Both the position numbers and the translations under genes were made by a program. A model generated the notes under the pieces. It saw only the letters and a program-made list of their open reading frames with translations. It was not told the DNA's origin and made no database searches. DNA of 41,936 nt, taken from positions 1 to 41,936 of the forward strand of contig CAVFQD010000010.1 in assembly GCA_963624605.1 (NCBI GenBank), read 5' to 3'. This document shows, piece after piece, positions 1 through 6,913 of the stretch. This stretch comes from Fimenecus sp963624605. GTDB lineage: Bacteria > Bacillota > Clostridia > Oscillospirales > Acutalibacteraceae. Position 1 is the stretch's first letter, and each line of letters opens with the position of its first letter.

Positions 1-110
1 GCTCCCACATGCGCCGTTTCGTCTGACGGCTGAATTAGAATAACACAATTATCTCTCGTTGTCAACAAAAAAATAAAAAAAAGTCAGAATTTTTTTTATT
101 TTTTTCTTCC

Positions 111-128
111 CCCACAACATCTTGTGGG
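111..128. promoter_or_regulatory. Perfect palindrome resembling an NrdR box
   Basis: Seen: arms CCCACAA and TTGTGGG around a 4-base centre. The central 16 bases match the published NrdR consensus (ACACWATATATWGTGT) at 12 of 16 positions by eye. It lies upstream of the trpR-like gene promoter and could equally serve a minus-strand gene left of the window. No T-run follows on either strand, so a terminator is less likely. NrdR boxes usually occur in pairs and I see only one, so confidence is low. Confidence 0.3.
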
Positions 129-165
129 TCGCAGCTGCATAAGCCCCATTTTTAATATTTAACAG

Positions 166-194
166 TTTACTTTCACTCTTTAGCGTGCTAAAAT
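166..194 (+). promoter_or_regulatory. Promoter with overlapping palindromic operator
   Basis: A -35 TTTACT (166-171), a 17-base spacer and a -10 TAAAAT (189-194) precede the first gene. A palindrome with arms TTTAGC and GCTAAA (179-192) covers the end of the spacer and the start of the -10. A protein bound there would block transcription. Autoregulation by the TrpR-like product is a natural but untested guess. Confidence 0.6.
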
Positions 195-223
195 ATTAAA
201 CAGTAAAATTTTTGGAGGCAACT

Positions 224-526
224 ATGAACGAAAAACTTCGTAATGAGCGTACCGACTTTTTATTCGATTGTATTTTATCGCTGAAAACAAAAGAAGAGTG
301 CTATAAGTTTTTTGAGGACCTCTGCACAATGAATGAGCTTCAGTCAATCGCCCAGAGAATCGTTGTCGCAAAGATGCTTTCGGAAAATCAGGTGTATAAA
401 AAAATCGTGGACGAAACGGGTGCCTCGACCGCAACCATCAGCCGCGTAAACCGTTCGCTGCTGTATGGCTGTAACGGATATGAGGAAATTTTCAACCGCG
501 TTGAGGAGTCAAAAGGTAAAGTATGA
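224..526 (+). CDS. YerC/YecD family TrpR-related DNA-binding protein
   Basis: A 100-aa protein of the TrpR-like YerC/YecD family, small cytoplasmic helix-turn-helix regulators of unknown ligand in Firmicutes. The sequence has the family layout: helical N-terminus, a central 'MNELQSIAQRIVVAKML' helix and a C-terminal HTH with 'TGASTATISRVNRSL'. The in-frame TTG at 212 overlaps the Shine-Dalgarno. The ATG at 224, six bases after GGAGG (214-218), is the better start. Its stop overlaps the methyltransferase start (ATGA), so the two are translationally coupled. The tryptophan-repressor role of E. coli TrpR should not be assumed: no trp genes are nearby. Confidence 0.9.
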   Translation: MNEKLRNERTDFLFDCILSLKTKEECYKFFEDLCTMNELQSIAQRIVVAKMLSENQVYKKIVDETGASTATISRVNRSLLYGCNGYEEIFNRVEESKGKV

Positions 527-1272
527 GTTATTCTTATTTTGCTCAGGTCTACGATCTGCTTACCGAAAATGTCGAATACTCCGAAAGGGCGGATTATCTT
601 TGCTCTCTGTTGTCCGAAAACGGAATCGACAGGGGGCTTTTGCTTGACCTTGCCTGCGGCACGGGCAGTATGTCCGTCGAGCTGTCGAAAAGGGGATTTG
701 AGGTAACGGGCGTTGACCTGTCGGAGGAAATGCTCTCGCAGGCGCAGAACAAGATGTACGCTTCAGGCGAAAGCATTCTGTTTTTGTGTCAGGATATGCG
801 CGCGCTCGACCTTTACGGAACGGTTGACTGTGCCGTATGCACGCTTGACAGCCTTAACCATCTTAATGACGAAAACGACCTTAAGGAAGCCTTTCACAAT
901 GTTGCTTTATTTCTTGAAGATAACGGAATATTCATTTTTGATATGAACACGCTGTACAAGCACAGAAAAATTCTTGCGGACAACGCCTATATATATGAAT
1001 ATGACGGTCTGTTCTGCGCGTGGCAGAACACCTTGTGCGAGGATAACGCCACAGTGCGAATAGACCTCGACTTTTTTGAGCAAACCGAGGGCGATACCTA
1101 TGAGCGGTTCTCCGAGTCCTTTAAGGAAAAGGCATATACGGACGAAACGGTGGAAAAATTACTTTGCGAAACAGGCTTTGAGCTTGTGAACCGCTATGAA
1201 GAAATGACAAAGCACGAACCGACCGAGACAACACAGCGGACGGTTTATGTTGCAAGGAGGATACCGAGATGA
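523..1272 (+). CDS. Class I SAM-dependent methyltransferase
   Basis: A 249-aa cytoplasmic methyltransferase. The SAM-binding motif I 'DLACGTGSMSVEL' lies near residues 43-55. An acidic residue at the end of strand 2 (VTGVDLSEEML) and motif 'CQDMRALDL' follow, as in the Methyltransf_25/UbiE-like fold. The C-terminal half has the beta-rich insert of small-molecule methyltransferases such as YqeM-type proteins. The substrate cannot be told. It sits in a tightly overlapping run: it starts inside the stop of the TrpR-like gene and its own stop overlaps hslO (ATGA at 1269), implying one transcript. The link to Hsp33 may be housekeeping only. Confidence 0.85.
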   Translation: MSYSYFAQVYDLLTENVEYSERADYLCSLLSENGIDRGLLLDLACGTGSMSVELSKRGFEVTGVDLSEEMLSQAQNKMYASGESILFLCQDMRALDLYGTVDCAVCTLDSLNHLNDENDLKEAFHNVALFLEDNGIFIFDMNTLYKHRKILADNAYIYEYDGLFCAWQNTLCEDNATVRIDLDFFEQTEGDTYERFSESFKEKAYTDETVEKLLCETGFELVNRYEEMTKHEPTETTQRTVYVARRIPR

Positions 1273-2141
1273 AAAACCTTATCAGAATGATGTCGGACGA
1301 CGGTCAGCTTGCGATGATGGCTGTTGACAGTACAAATATAGTTACCGAAATGCACCGCATACACAACACCTCAAAGGTGTGCTCGGCGGCTTTGGGCAGA
1401 CTCTTGACGGCAACTTCGCTTATGGGAAGTATGCTCAAAGGCTCGGACGACAGCATTACCGTAAAAATAAACGGTAACGGTCCGTGCGGAACGGTGCTCG
1501 GTGTTTCCGATTCACTCGGAAATGTCAGGGGCTATATAGGCGATGCAAATGTCGAGCTTCCGCTCAACGCAAAGGGCAAGCTTGATGTAAGGGGAGCTGT
1601 CGGCACGGACGGCACGCTTACGGTAATAAAGGATATGGGGCTTAAAGAGCCTTATGTCGGTCAGATTCCGATTGTATCGGGCGAAATCGCAGAGGATATA
1701 ACCTCGTATTACGCAACAAGCGAGCAAACGCCCACCGTGTGTGCGCTCGGAGTTCTTGTTGACCCGGATACAAAGGGAATTATCTGTGCGGGCGGATTTT
1801 TAATTCAGCTTCTTCCCTCGGCTTCGGACGAGACGATAGACAAGCTTGAAAAGGATATTCAATCGGTACGCCCCGTAACATCAATGCTTTTTGATAAAAT
1901 GACTCCCGAGGACATATGCCGTGCGGTTTTGCCGTCGTTCACGCTTGAAAAGCTTGATGACGCACAGGTCGAATACCGTTGCACCTGCTCAAAGGAGAGG
2001 GTCACAAAAGCCTTGATAGCCACGGGCAGAGAAGGACTTTCCGAAATGGCGCAGGACGATACAACCGAGGTTGTCTGCAACTTCTGCAATAAAAAGTATC
2101 ATTTCTCAAAAGAAGAAATCAAACAGTTGATGAATAATTGA
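1269..2141 (+). CDS. hslO: Redox-regulated chaperone Hsp33
   Basis: A 290-aa Hsp33, the cytoplasmic holdase that activates when oxidation releases zinc from its C-terminal cysteines. The N-terminal domain shows the family signature around 'VKINGNGPCGTVLGVSD' and 'GAVGTDGTLTVIKDMGLKEPYVGQ'. The C-terminal switch holds the CxC (CTCSKERV) and CxxC (CNFCNKKYHF) zinc ligands, so the redox switch looks intact. Length is normal for the family. The ATG overlaps the methyltransferase stop by four bases, and the AAGGAGG just inside the upstream gene is its ribosome site. It is the last gene before a non-coding stretch. Confidence 0.95.
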   Translation: MKNLIRMMSDDGQLAMMAVDSTNIVTEMHRIHNTSKVCSAALGRLLTATSLMGSMLKGSDDSITVKINGNGPCGTVLGVSDSLGNVRGYIGDANVELPLNAKGKLDVRGAVGTDGTLTVIKDMGLKEPYVGQIPIVSGEIAEDITSYYATSEQTPTVCALGVLVDPDTKGIICAGGFLIQLLPSASDETIDKLEKDIQSVRPVTSMLFDKMTPEDICRAVLPSFTLEKLDDAQVEYRCTCSKERVTKALIATGREGLSEMAQDDTTEVVCNFCNKKYHFSKEEIKQLMNN

Positions 2142-2170
2142 ATTTTATATTGAGCAGCGGTGTGGGGTAG

Positions 2171-2220
2171 CGCCCTTGCGGGCGAGTGAAAATGAATAAT
2201 GAAGAATGAAAAATGAAAAT
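2171..2220. repeat. GC hairpin plus degenerate AATGAA repeat tract
   Basis: A small hairpin (CGCCC / GGGCG, 2171-2184) is followed by a purine-rich tract of imperfect AATGAA units (2190-2220). It lies between hslO and the MITE-like element. No coding potential is seen. It may be debris flanking the mobile repeat or a weak hslO 3' end signal without a U-run. Confidence 0.4.
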
Positions 2221-2263
2221 TTGAAAGTTGTATAATAAAAACGGACAGCACAACTTGAAAAAT

Positions 2264-2358
2264 ATATCATACAGCGTAGGGACAGGGCTCGCCCCTGTCC
2301 TGATTTGTTATATATCCCACTGCGGACAGCCGCAAGGGCTGTCCCTACGGTATGATAT
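2264..2358. mobile_element. MITE-like inverted-repeat element, about 95 bp
   Basis: The ends are inverted copies of each other: ATATCATAC near GTAGGGACAG on the left, and CTGTCCCTAC then GTATGATAT on the right. Just inside each end is a small hairpin: GGACAGGG/CCCTGTCC on the left (2281-2312 area) and GGACAGCC/GGCTGTCC on the right (2325-2345 area). There is no ORF. Such non-autonomous palindromic elements are common between genes in gut clostridia. Other copies would need a genome search. Confidence 0.6.
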
Positions 2359-2433
2359 GGTGTTTAATTCGATTACAGCATTTAATTTGCACTGACTTTT
2401 GCGGCAGGAGCAAGCCCCCGCCGCAAAAATATA

Positions 2434-2465
2434 ACCCGCCGCACCTGTTTTGAAGTGTGACGGGT
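2434..2465. terminator. Possible bidirectional terminator between hslO and agrC
   Basis: Arms ACCCG (2434-2438) and CGGGT (2461-2465) enclose a further GCAC/GTG pairing. T-runs lie on both sides: CTTTTTG on the plus strand and ATATTTTTG on the minus strand. It sits nine bases beyond the agrC-like stop, so it probably ends the minus-strand agr transcript. A second GC-rich hairpin (TTTTGCGGC/GCCGCAAAA, 2397-2428) lies next to it. Confidence 0.45.
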
Positions 2466-2474
2466 CGCTTTTTG

Positions 2475-3758
2475 TTACCTCTGAAATATAATCGAAACAC
2501 TGAATTCTTTGTTTTCCTCGCTGTAATCCCAGGCGATGTCGGCACCGTATTTTTTGACGGTACGGGCAACGCTTTTATAGCCGTATCCGTGAAGTCCTTT
2601 ATCGGTCTTTCTTGTGACAAGGCGTTTGTTTTGCGTGACCGGTGCGGCGTCGCAGGAATTGCGTAAATCAACATGTATCATATTTCCGATACTGTTTATG
2701 CTCAACGAAATGCTCTTTTCCTTGCTGTCCTGTGCGGCTTCGACGGCGTTATCAAGCAGATTGTTGAAAATAGAGGTCAGGTCATTATCCTTGATAAAGT
2801 CCAAATCGGACTTGTGAATGTCACGGATAAATTTAATCGACTTTTTCTCACACAGAAAAGCGTACTTGCTCAAAATCAAATCAAGCATTTTGCTCGATGT
2901 TTTGCCTATCCGATTGGCTTCGTCGAGGTCATGAATTAAGGTCTTTATATACTCCTGCGTCTTTTGCGGGTCATCCGACACGTTGTATATGTTAAGAAGA
3001 TGATTTTTTGTGTCGTGAACAAAATATTGAAGCTCTTCGTTTTGGTGTTCAAGCAGATCAAAATAGGTTTCGTCCATTTCCTGCTTTTGCTTGGCGGCTT
3101 TAAGCTCTGCCAGTTCTCGGTCTCTTCGGGAGGATACCTGCTGGAAAACGCAGGTGGCGAGAATGGAAAACGCAAGAAATAACATTGCGGCAGACAGGAA
3201 AAGCTTCTTTTCGTTGCTTATTTCTATACCGTCGGTAATGATTGTGACTATGGTCAGGATTATCAGCAGCGAAACGGGATAGGTCAAAAAGATAGCGCTT
3301 ACCTGTTCGTTGCCTCTGATTTTGTTTATTAAGGAGCTTATTATTCGCAAGAGAATGTATAAAAATGATTTGCTGAATATTATCAGTATCGTGTAATTGA
3401 GAATACTGCTTGTGAATTCCTTGGGTGCTGTGTTGAACCAAAGCGCAATAAGGTTAGCCGCGCTGAATTCGGTTATTGTAACAAGTGCGGTAATCAGTGC
3501 CGCATACAGGCATGAGAAAACAAGCTTTCGGCTGTACAGGAATTTCGCAAAGGCAAAATGGAATAAAATCATGGCGGCGGAGTTGATGACGATGTTATAT
3601 CCGAAAGCTATATTAACGACAAACATCGCAACATATCCGCCGAACATAATGGCAAATCTGTTGACCGTATGATTTTTATATTCCGTAATGCTCTCGTAAA
3701 AGGAGAAGGTTACAAGGCACTCGATTGCCTGCAGAACGAAGTTTATGGCGGTCAGCAT
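2475..3758 (-). CDS. agrC: AgrC-like sensor histidine kinase (GHKL)
   Basis: A 427-aa membrane sensor kinase, the probable receptor for the AgrD-derived peptide. Roughly residues 1-205 form about six hydrophobic helices with no large external loop, as in AgrC/ComD receptors. A charged linker leads to the phospho-acceptor box 'FVHDTKNHLLNI' (His248), the N-box 'FNNLLDNAVEA' (about 331-341) and the glycine-rich ATP lid 'KGLHGYGYKSV'. The CA domain is the HATPase_c_5/GHKL type without a separate dimerisation domain, as typical of partners of LytTR regulators. Its ATG overlaps the response-regulator stop by one base, so it is translated from the same message. Confidence 0.9.
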   Translation of the reverse strand: MLTAINFVLQAIECLVTFSFYESITEYKNHTVNRFAIMFGGYVAMFVVNIAFGYNIVINSAAMILFHFAFAKFLYSRKLVFSCLYAALITALVTITEFSAANLIALWFNTAPKEFTSSILNYTILIIFSKSFLYILLRIISSLINKIRGNEQVSAIFLTYPVSLLIILTIVTIITDGIEISNEKKLFLSAAMLFLAFSILATCVFQQVSSRRDRELAELKAAKQKQEMDETYFDLLEHQNEELQYFVHDTKNHLLNIYNVSDDPQKTQEYIKTLIHDLDEANRIGKTSSKMLDLILSKYAFLCEKKSIKFIRDIHKSDLDFIKDNDLTSIFNNLLDNAVEAAQDSKEKSISLSINSIGNMIHVDLRNSCDAAPVTQNKRLVTRKTDKGLHGYGYKSVARTVKKYGADIAWDYSEENKEFSVSIIFQR

Positions 3759-4465
3759 TATTTTCTCCTCCTGAGATATTCGTAAAAGTATTTGCGGAAC
3801 AGTGTTTGTTTTCTGTATGCAATGGGGATTATGTCGTTATTTATAAGCTTGATTTCATTTCTTTTGTATTCCAAAATATAGTCAAGATTGATTATGTAGC
3901 TTTTGTGAATCCTGTAAAAGCTGCTGTGGGTGAGGACAGGCTCCCAATCGTCCAACAGCTTTGAGGTATGATATGTCCTGTCGGAGCAAACTATTTTTGT
4001 CTTATGACCTACGGTCTCAACATACATTATGCTGTTTGCGTTGATTTTTATCTTTGACTGGTCGTCATCCATAAAGAATTCAATAACATCCTCGTTGATA
4101 AGCTCTACCGCACGGTCCATACCGCTGTAAAACCTGCAAGCGTCAATAGGCTTGCTTAAAAATCTGAGCGCATAAAGGTTCATGGCGTCGTCTATGTACT
4201 TGTCATACGCGGTAATGAAAAATATTATTATGTTTTTGTTTGCGATTTTAAGATGCTCGGCAACCTCCACGCCCGAGGTGCTGCCCATCTCAATGTCGAG
4301 AAATGCGATGTTGTAGAATTTGTCGGACTGCTTTGCTTTTTCGCCCGAGTCAAAGCAGTCGTAGCTGCATTCGATGTTATGCTCTTCGCAATACTGCTCA
4401 AGATACCCCATGACCGAGCTTCTTGCCAATGCCTCATCATCGCATATAAGCGCATTTAATGTCAT
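3758..4465 (-). CDS. agrA: AgrA-like response regulator with LytTR domain
   Basis: A 235-aa two-component regulator. The receiver domain (about 1-120) keeps the acidic pair Asp9/Asp10, the phospho-acceptor Asp57 (AFLDIEMG), the switch Thr in 'FFITAYD' and the Lys in 'FLSKPID'. The C-terminal 100 residues are a LytTR DNA-binding domain (INANSIMYVETVGHKTKI, then FYRIHKSYIINLDYI). The start at 4465 is chosen because GGGGAGAAG lies about seven bases upstream. The longer ORF adds 17 residues with no ribosome site. It precedes agrC in a two-gene operon. A promoter and a striking palindrome lie just upstream. Confidence 0.92.
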   Translation of the reverse strand: MTLNALICDDEALARSSVMGYLEQYCEEHNIECSYDCFDSGEKAKQSDKFYNIAFLDIEMGSTSGVEVAEHLKIANKNIIIFFITAYDKYIDDAMNLYALRFLSKPIDACRFYSGMDRAVELINEDVIEFFMDDDQSKIKINANSIMYVETVGHKTKIVCSDRTYHTSKLLDDWEPVLTHSSFYRIHKSYIINLDYILEYKRNEIKLINNDIIPIAYRKQTLFRKYFYEYLRRRK

Positions 4466-4482
4466 ATATAAAGCTTCTCCCC

Positions 4483-4515
4483 AAAAAAATGACTCAAGAT
4501 TCAGACCTTGAGTCA
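4483..4515 (-). promoter_or_regulatory. Palindrome with U-tract: terminator of the XRE gene or agrA operator
   Basis: Perfect 9-bp arms (CTTGAGTCA 4507-4515, TGACTCAAG 4490-4498) are followed on the minus strand by seven T. Read as RNA this is a textbook intrinsic terminator for the XRE gene. However, the arm starts immediately after the agrA -10 box, so in the agrA transcript the 5' arm would be mostly untranscribed. As DNA it is ideally placed as an operator. Confidence 0.6.
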
Positions 4516-4545
4516 ATTATAGCATAAGAAAAATACATAAATCAA
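4516..4545 (-). promoter_or_regulatory. Promoter of agrA-agrC
   Basis: On the minus strand a -35 TTGATT (4545-4540), an 18-base spacer and a perfect -10 TATAAT (4521-4516) lie 50 bases before the agrA start. The palindrome at 4490-4515 directly abuts the -10. Confidence 0.6.
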
Positions 4546-4549
4546 ATGA

Positions 4550-4876
4550 TTACATATTTTTGCTGTCAAAATATGTGATAAGAAGTCTGTACAGTGTTTC
4601 CTGCTCCTCTTTCGACAGCTCGTGTATTATATCTATAATGTTTTGCTCCACCGTTTCACGCCTTGTGCCGGAAAGCAGCTGGCACGGGCAGACATCGAGA
4701 GTGTTGCACAAAGCGGTCAGTGTGGAATAGGAAAGATTGTTTTTTCCTCTTTCCAGATTTGAAATCTCCGTAACCGATATGTTTATAAGCTCGCTTAACT
4801 GCCCTTGCGTAAGATTTCCTTTTTTTCTGTATTTGGTTATTCTTTTGCCTATAATTTCATTGTTACTGATACGCAT
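4550..4876 (-). CDS. XRE-family transcriptional regulator
   Basis: A 108-aa DNA-binding protein with an N-terminal Cro/C1-type helix-turn-helix (about residues 5-60: IGKRITKYRKKGNLTQGQLS, then ISVTEISNLERGKNN). The C-terminal helix 'TVEQNIIDIIHELSKEEQETLYRLL' may dimerise. The start 'MRISNNEI' at 4876 fits the domain. In-frame ATGs at 4903 and 4927 would add hydrophobic residues atypical of the family, and none has a strong ribosome site. It stands between agrA and the divergent agrD-agrB genes, so it probably controls one or both sides. XRE proteins are not part of classical staphylococcal agr. Confidence 0.85.
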   Translation of the reverse strand: MRISNNEIIGKRITKYRKKGNLTQGQLSELINISVTEISNLERGKNNLSYSTLTALCNTLDVCPCQLLSGTRRETVEQNIIDIIHELSKEEQETLYRLLITYFDSKNM

Positions 4877-4903
4877 GACATCACCCAAGAGTAATACTAC
4901 CAT

Positions 4904-4998
4904 TTTGGAATTAACTTTGGAATACAATTCAATTATAAATTATTAAACGGCATTTGAAAAATAAGTTTTTTCGCAGATAAAAGTATTGAGTTTGGAAA
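4904..4998. promoter_or_regulatory. Repeats TTTGGAAT in the agr divergent control region
   Basis: Two exact direct repeats TTTGGAAT (4904-4911, 4916-4923) are spaced 12 bases apart. A third near-copy TTTGGAAA (4991-4998) is phased about seven helical turns away. They lie between the XRE gene and agrD. LytTR regulators bind pairs of ~9-bp direct repeats spaced about two helical turns, so the spacing here is not classical. These could also be XRE sites. A weak -35 TTGAAA and an A/T-rich TATAAA lie just before agrD (about 5005-5032). Confidence 0.35.
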
Positions 4999-5057
4999 AG
5001 TGTATTGAAAAAATGTTAAAAATAGTATAAAGTGTCGGATGAAAGGAGGCGAGGAAC

Positions 5058-5195
5058 ATGAAAAAGACTATGCTTGACAAAATCGTAAAATTCATCAACT
5101 TTTCGGTTAAGGTTGACGCTAATTCCACAAGCACAACCTATGCTTATCAGCCCAAATTGCCGAAAAATTACAGTGAATTGAAGATTAAGAAATGA
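5058..5195 (+). CDS. agrD: AgrD-like autoinducing pro-peptide (45 aa, no cysteine)
   Basis: A 45-aa peptide starting with an ATG behind AAAGGAGG (5043-5050). It has the three-part AgrD plan: an N-terminal amphipathic helix (residues 2-19, KKTMLDKIVKFINFSVKV), a signal core 'DANSTSTTYAY' (20-30), and a C-terminal recognition tail 'QPKLPKNYSELKIKK'. The YQPK-x-P motif after the core is typical of clostridial AgrD. The core has no cysteine anywhere. A five-residue ring ending at Tyr30 would close through Thr26, a six-residue ring through Ser25. The stop overlaps the agrB start (ATGA), fixing its identity by context. Known signals of this type use Cys, occasionally Ser. Confidence 0.85.
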   Translation: MKKTMLDKIVKFINFSVKVDANSTSTTYAYQPKLPKNYSELKIKK

Positions 5196-5776
5196 TTAAC
5201 TCACTTTCCCTGAAAATAACAAATATGTTGATAAGAAAAAACATTATCGACGAAGAGAACAGGGATTTATATCACTACGGGTTCTTCATTGTTATTTCCG
5301 AATTGCTTCTGCTGGCGTTTTGCGTGCTTGCGGGCTTCGTTTTGGGAATCGCCTTGGAAAGTATAGTGTTTTATGTTGCTTTCTTTGCTTTCCACAGATT
5401 TGCAGGAGGCTTCCATGCCAACAGCGAATTACGGTGCCAAATTGTTACGGCGTCCTCATTTATCGCAGCGTTGCTTATAATAAAATTTTCCGTTGCGATC
5501 GGGCACGACGCTCTTATATTTTCTTATATAGCGGAATGTGCGGCTTTAATTGCGGTATCGCCTGCCGATACGCCGCAAAAAAGGCTGACACCGGAAGAAA
5601 AGAAGAAATTCAGAGCGTATACAGCTGCGGTTTGCGTTGCGGTTGCCTTGATAATGATTGTGATGTATCGTCTTAACGCACCGGACAGGCTCGCCGTATC
5701 AATATTGATTGCCGCGGCACTGGAGCTTGTTTCGGTATTGTTCGGAAGAATGCTTAACGAAAAAACGGCAGTGTGA
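5192..5776 (+). CDS. agrB: AgrB-like cysteine protease/peptide cyclase
   Basis: A 194-aa integral membrane endopeptidase that removes the C-terminal tail of AgrD and closes the ring. The catalytic motif 'HRFAGGFHANSELRC' is intact, with His75 and Cys82. Four to six hydrophobic helices surround it (about 32-66, 86-122, 145-160, 167-184). Length is close to the usual ~190 aa. It starts inside the AgrD stop codon, so precursor and protease are co-translated. The agrC-agrA pair and an XRE gene lie divergently upstream, completing an agr system. Confidence 0.93.
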   Translation: MINSLSLKITNMLIRKNIIDEENRDLYHYGFFIVISELLLLAFCVLAGFVLGIALESIVFYVAFFAFHRFAGGFHANSELRCQIVTASSFIAALLIIKFSVAIGHDALIFSYIAECAALIAVSPADTPQKRLTPEEKKKFRAYTAAVCVAVALIMIVMYRLNAPDRLAVSILIAAALELVSVLFGRMLNEKTAV

Positions 5777-5824
5777 TATCGGTGTGAAGTTCAGGGATGA
5801 AAATCAAATCGACATATGGATAAA

Positions 5825-5861
5825 AGCGACTGCGGTTTTTACTGCAGCCGCCTGTTTTTAT
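5825..5861 (+). terminator. Probable terminator after agrB
   Basis: A hairpin built on CTGC/GCAG with outer GCG/CGC pairing, and a T-rich loop, is followed by CTGTTTTTATAG. It lies about 50 bases beyond agrB and would end the agrD-agrB transcript. The stem has mismatches. Confidence 0.45.
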
Positions 5862-5957
5862 AGAAATTTGTAAAATAGATTGAAATAATCTATCAGACCG
5901 AGCATTTTTTAATAAAATTGCTTGAATTTAGCGAAAAAATTGTGAAAAAAATATCAC

Positions 5958-5990
5958 TGACATTTACTAAATGTCAATATATGATATAGT
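5958..5990 (+). promoter_or_regulatory. Promoter with palindromic operator for the envelope cluster
   Basis: A perfect inverted repeat TGACATTT / AAATGTCA (5958-5976, 3-base centre) covers a candidate -35 (TTTACT, 5963-5968). A -10 TATAGT (5985-5990) follows after 16 bases. This is the only clear promoter found before the 6105 gene and possibly the whole downstream cluster. The operator is unlike the TTTGGAAT repeats of the agr region. Confidence 0.5.
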
Positions 5991-6104
5991 TTTTGTTAAA
6001 ATGTGTGTAAATTTAGATTGGAAAACTGTAGATGTTTTACAAATAAGTCTACTGAGCGTGCATATTCCGTGAATGTGTGCAAAAACAGAACGGAGGAACG
6101 AATA

Positions 6105-6896
6105 TTGGCTGATCTAAGATTTACACAGTCTTCTTTCACGGGAGACGGGGTGTTTCGGAACAGAAAAAGCGGTTTTGAAACCAAGTATATTCTTAAAAAA
6201 CAGATGAAAAACCATTACCCCGCCGGCGGCTACACCGTAGTCGGTCAAATCGGCAAGGGAAACGAAGAAACAGGCGTGCTTGTTTTTGATGAAAAGGAAG
6301 AAACGGTTTATAAGCCGTGCAAGCCTGCATTCTCGTGCGTAAAGGGCTATATTGAGGTAGGCGACGGAAAATATCTTGCCGTTGTCAAGAGCGCGTTACT
6401 TATGTGGCTTCTGTTTATGCTTGTTGCGGCGGCGGTGATAGTCGGTCTTGCTTTCCTTATAAAGACATTTGTACCTTCGGGCGATGAAGATGTTACAACC
6501 ACAAGTCCGATAGGCGTTATCGACCAGAACGCAGTTATCGGTGACGGCTCGATTTCCGTTCCTGATAAGATAGACACCAAGGGTGCACAGATTAAAATCA
6601 ACGGCATTCCCGAAATGAAGCTTGCGGCGGGCACGAAGGAACAAAATTTTGTTTTCTCCAATCCTGAGGAAAACCCCTGTTACTTTATTATAGAGGTTGA
6701 GCTTTCCGACACGGGAGAGGTTATTTACACATCAAACCTTTTGCCGCCGGGATATTCGATTTCGGCATTTACAATGAACAGGGCGCTTGAAGCGGGAACC
6801 TACAACGCCGTTGTTCATGTTAAGACATACAGCTTCGACAGCGAGCAGAGAAAGCTTAACAATATGGACATAAAAACAACGATAGTCGCTTCTTAA
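6105..6896 (+). CDS. Single-pass membrane protein of unknown function
   Basis: A 263-aa protein I do not recognise. I chose the TTG at 6105 because GGAGGA (6092-6097) lies seven bases upstream. The longer frame back to a GTG at 6003 has no ribosome site. Residues 1-96 are soluble and lysine-rich with a glycine-rich stretch (GGYTVVGQIGKGNEETGVLVF). Residues about 97-119 are one strongly hydrophobic helix. The remaining ~140 residues look like a beta-rich extracellular domain starting after an acidic/threonine linker (GDEDVTTTSP). Positive charge on the N-terminal side suggests N-in/C-out topology. It leads the same-strand envelope cluster, so a role in assembling or anchoring those proteins is plausible but unproven. 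Confidence 0.7.
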   Translation: MADLRFTQSSFTGDGVFRNRKSGFETKYILKKQMKNHYPAGGYTVVGQIGKGNEETGVLVFDEKEETVYKPCKPAFSCVKGYIEVGDGKYLAVVKSALLMWLLFMLVAAAVIVGLAFLIKTFVPSGDEDVTTTSPIGVIDQNAVIGDGSISVPDKIDTKGAQIKINGIPEMKLAAGTKEQNFVFSNPEENPCYFIIEVELSDTGEVIYTSNLLPPGYSISAFTMNRALEAGTYNAVVHVKTYSFDSEQRKLNNMDIKTTIVAS

Positions 6897-6913
6897 AGAA
6901 CGATTACTTCTAT

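Noticed and set aside
1..60. Possible minus-strand CDS start reading ATGTGGGAG at the left edge
   Set aside because: No ribosome site precedes it and only three codons are visible.
2160..2360. CRISPR-like direct repeats
   Set aside because: The repeats are inverted and non-periodic, with no spacers. No CRISPR array or cas gene was seen in the window.
2457..3672. Plus-strand ORFs (e.g. 2457-2666, 2673-2939, 2964-3182) across the sensor kinase
   Set aside because: They lie entirely inside the histidine kinase reading frame on the other strand, with no ribosome site or recognisable domain.
4943..5134. Minus-strand 63-aa ORF over agrD
   Set aside because: AT-rich antisense frame of the agr control region; the plus-strand 45-aa AgrD-like frame has a strong ribosome site and a four-base overlap with agrB.
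6003..6104. Longer N-terminus for the 6105 membrane protein starting at GTG 6003
   Set aside because: No ribosome site; it overlaps the probable promoter region just after the -10, and the TTG at 6105 has GGAGGA at ideal spacing.
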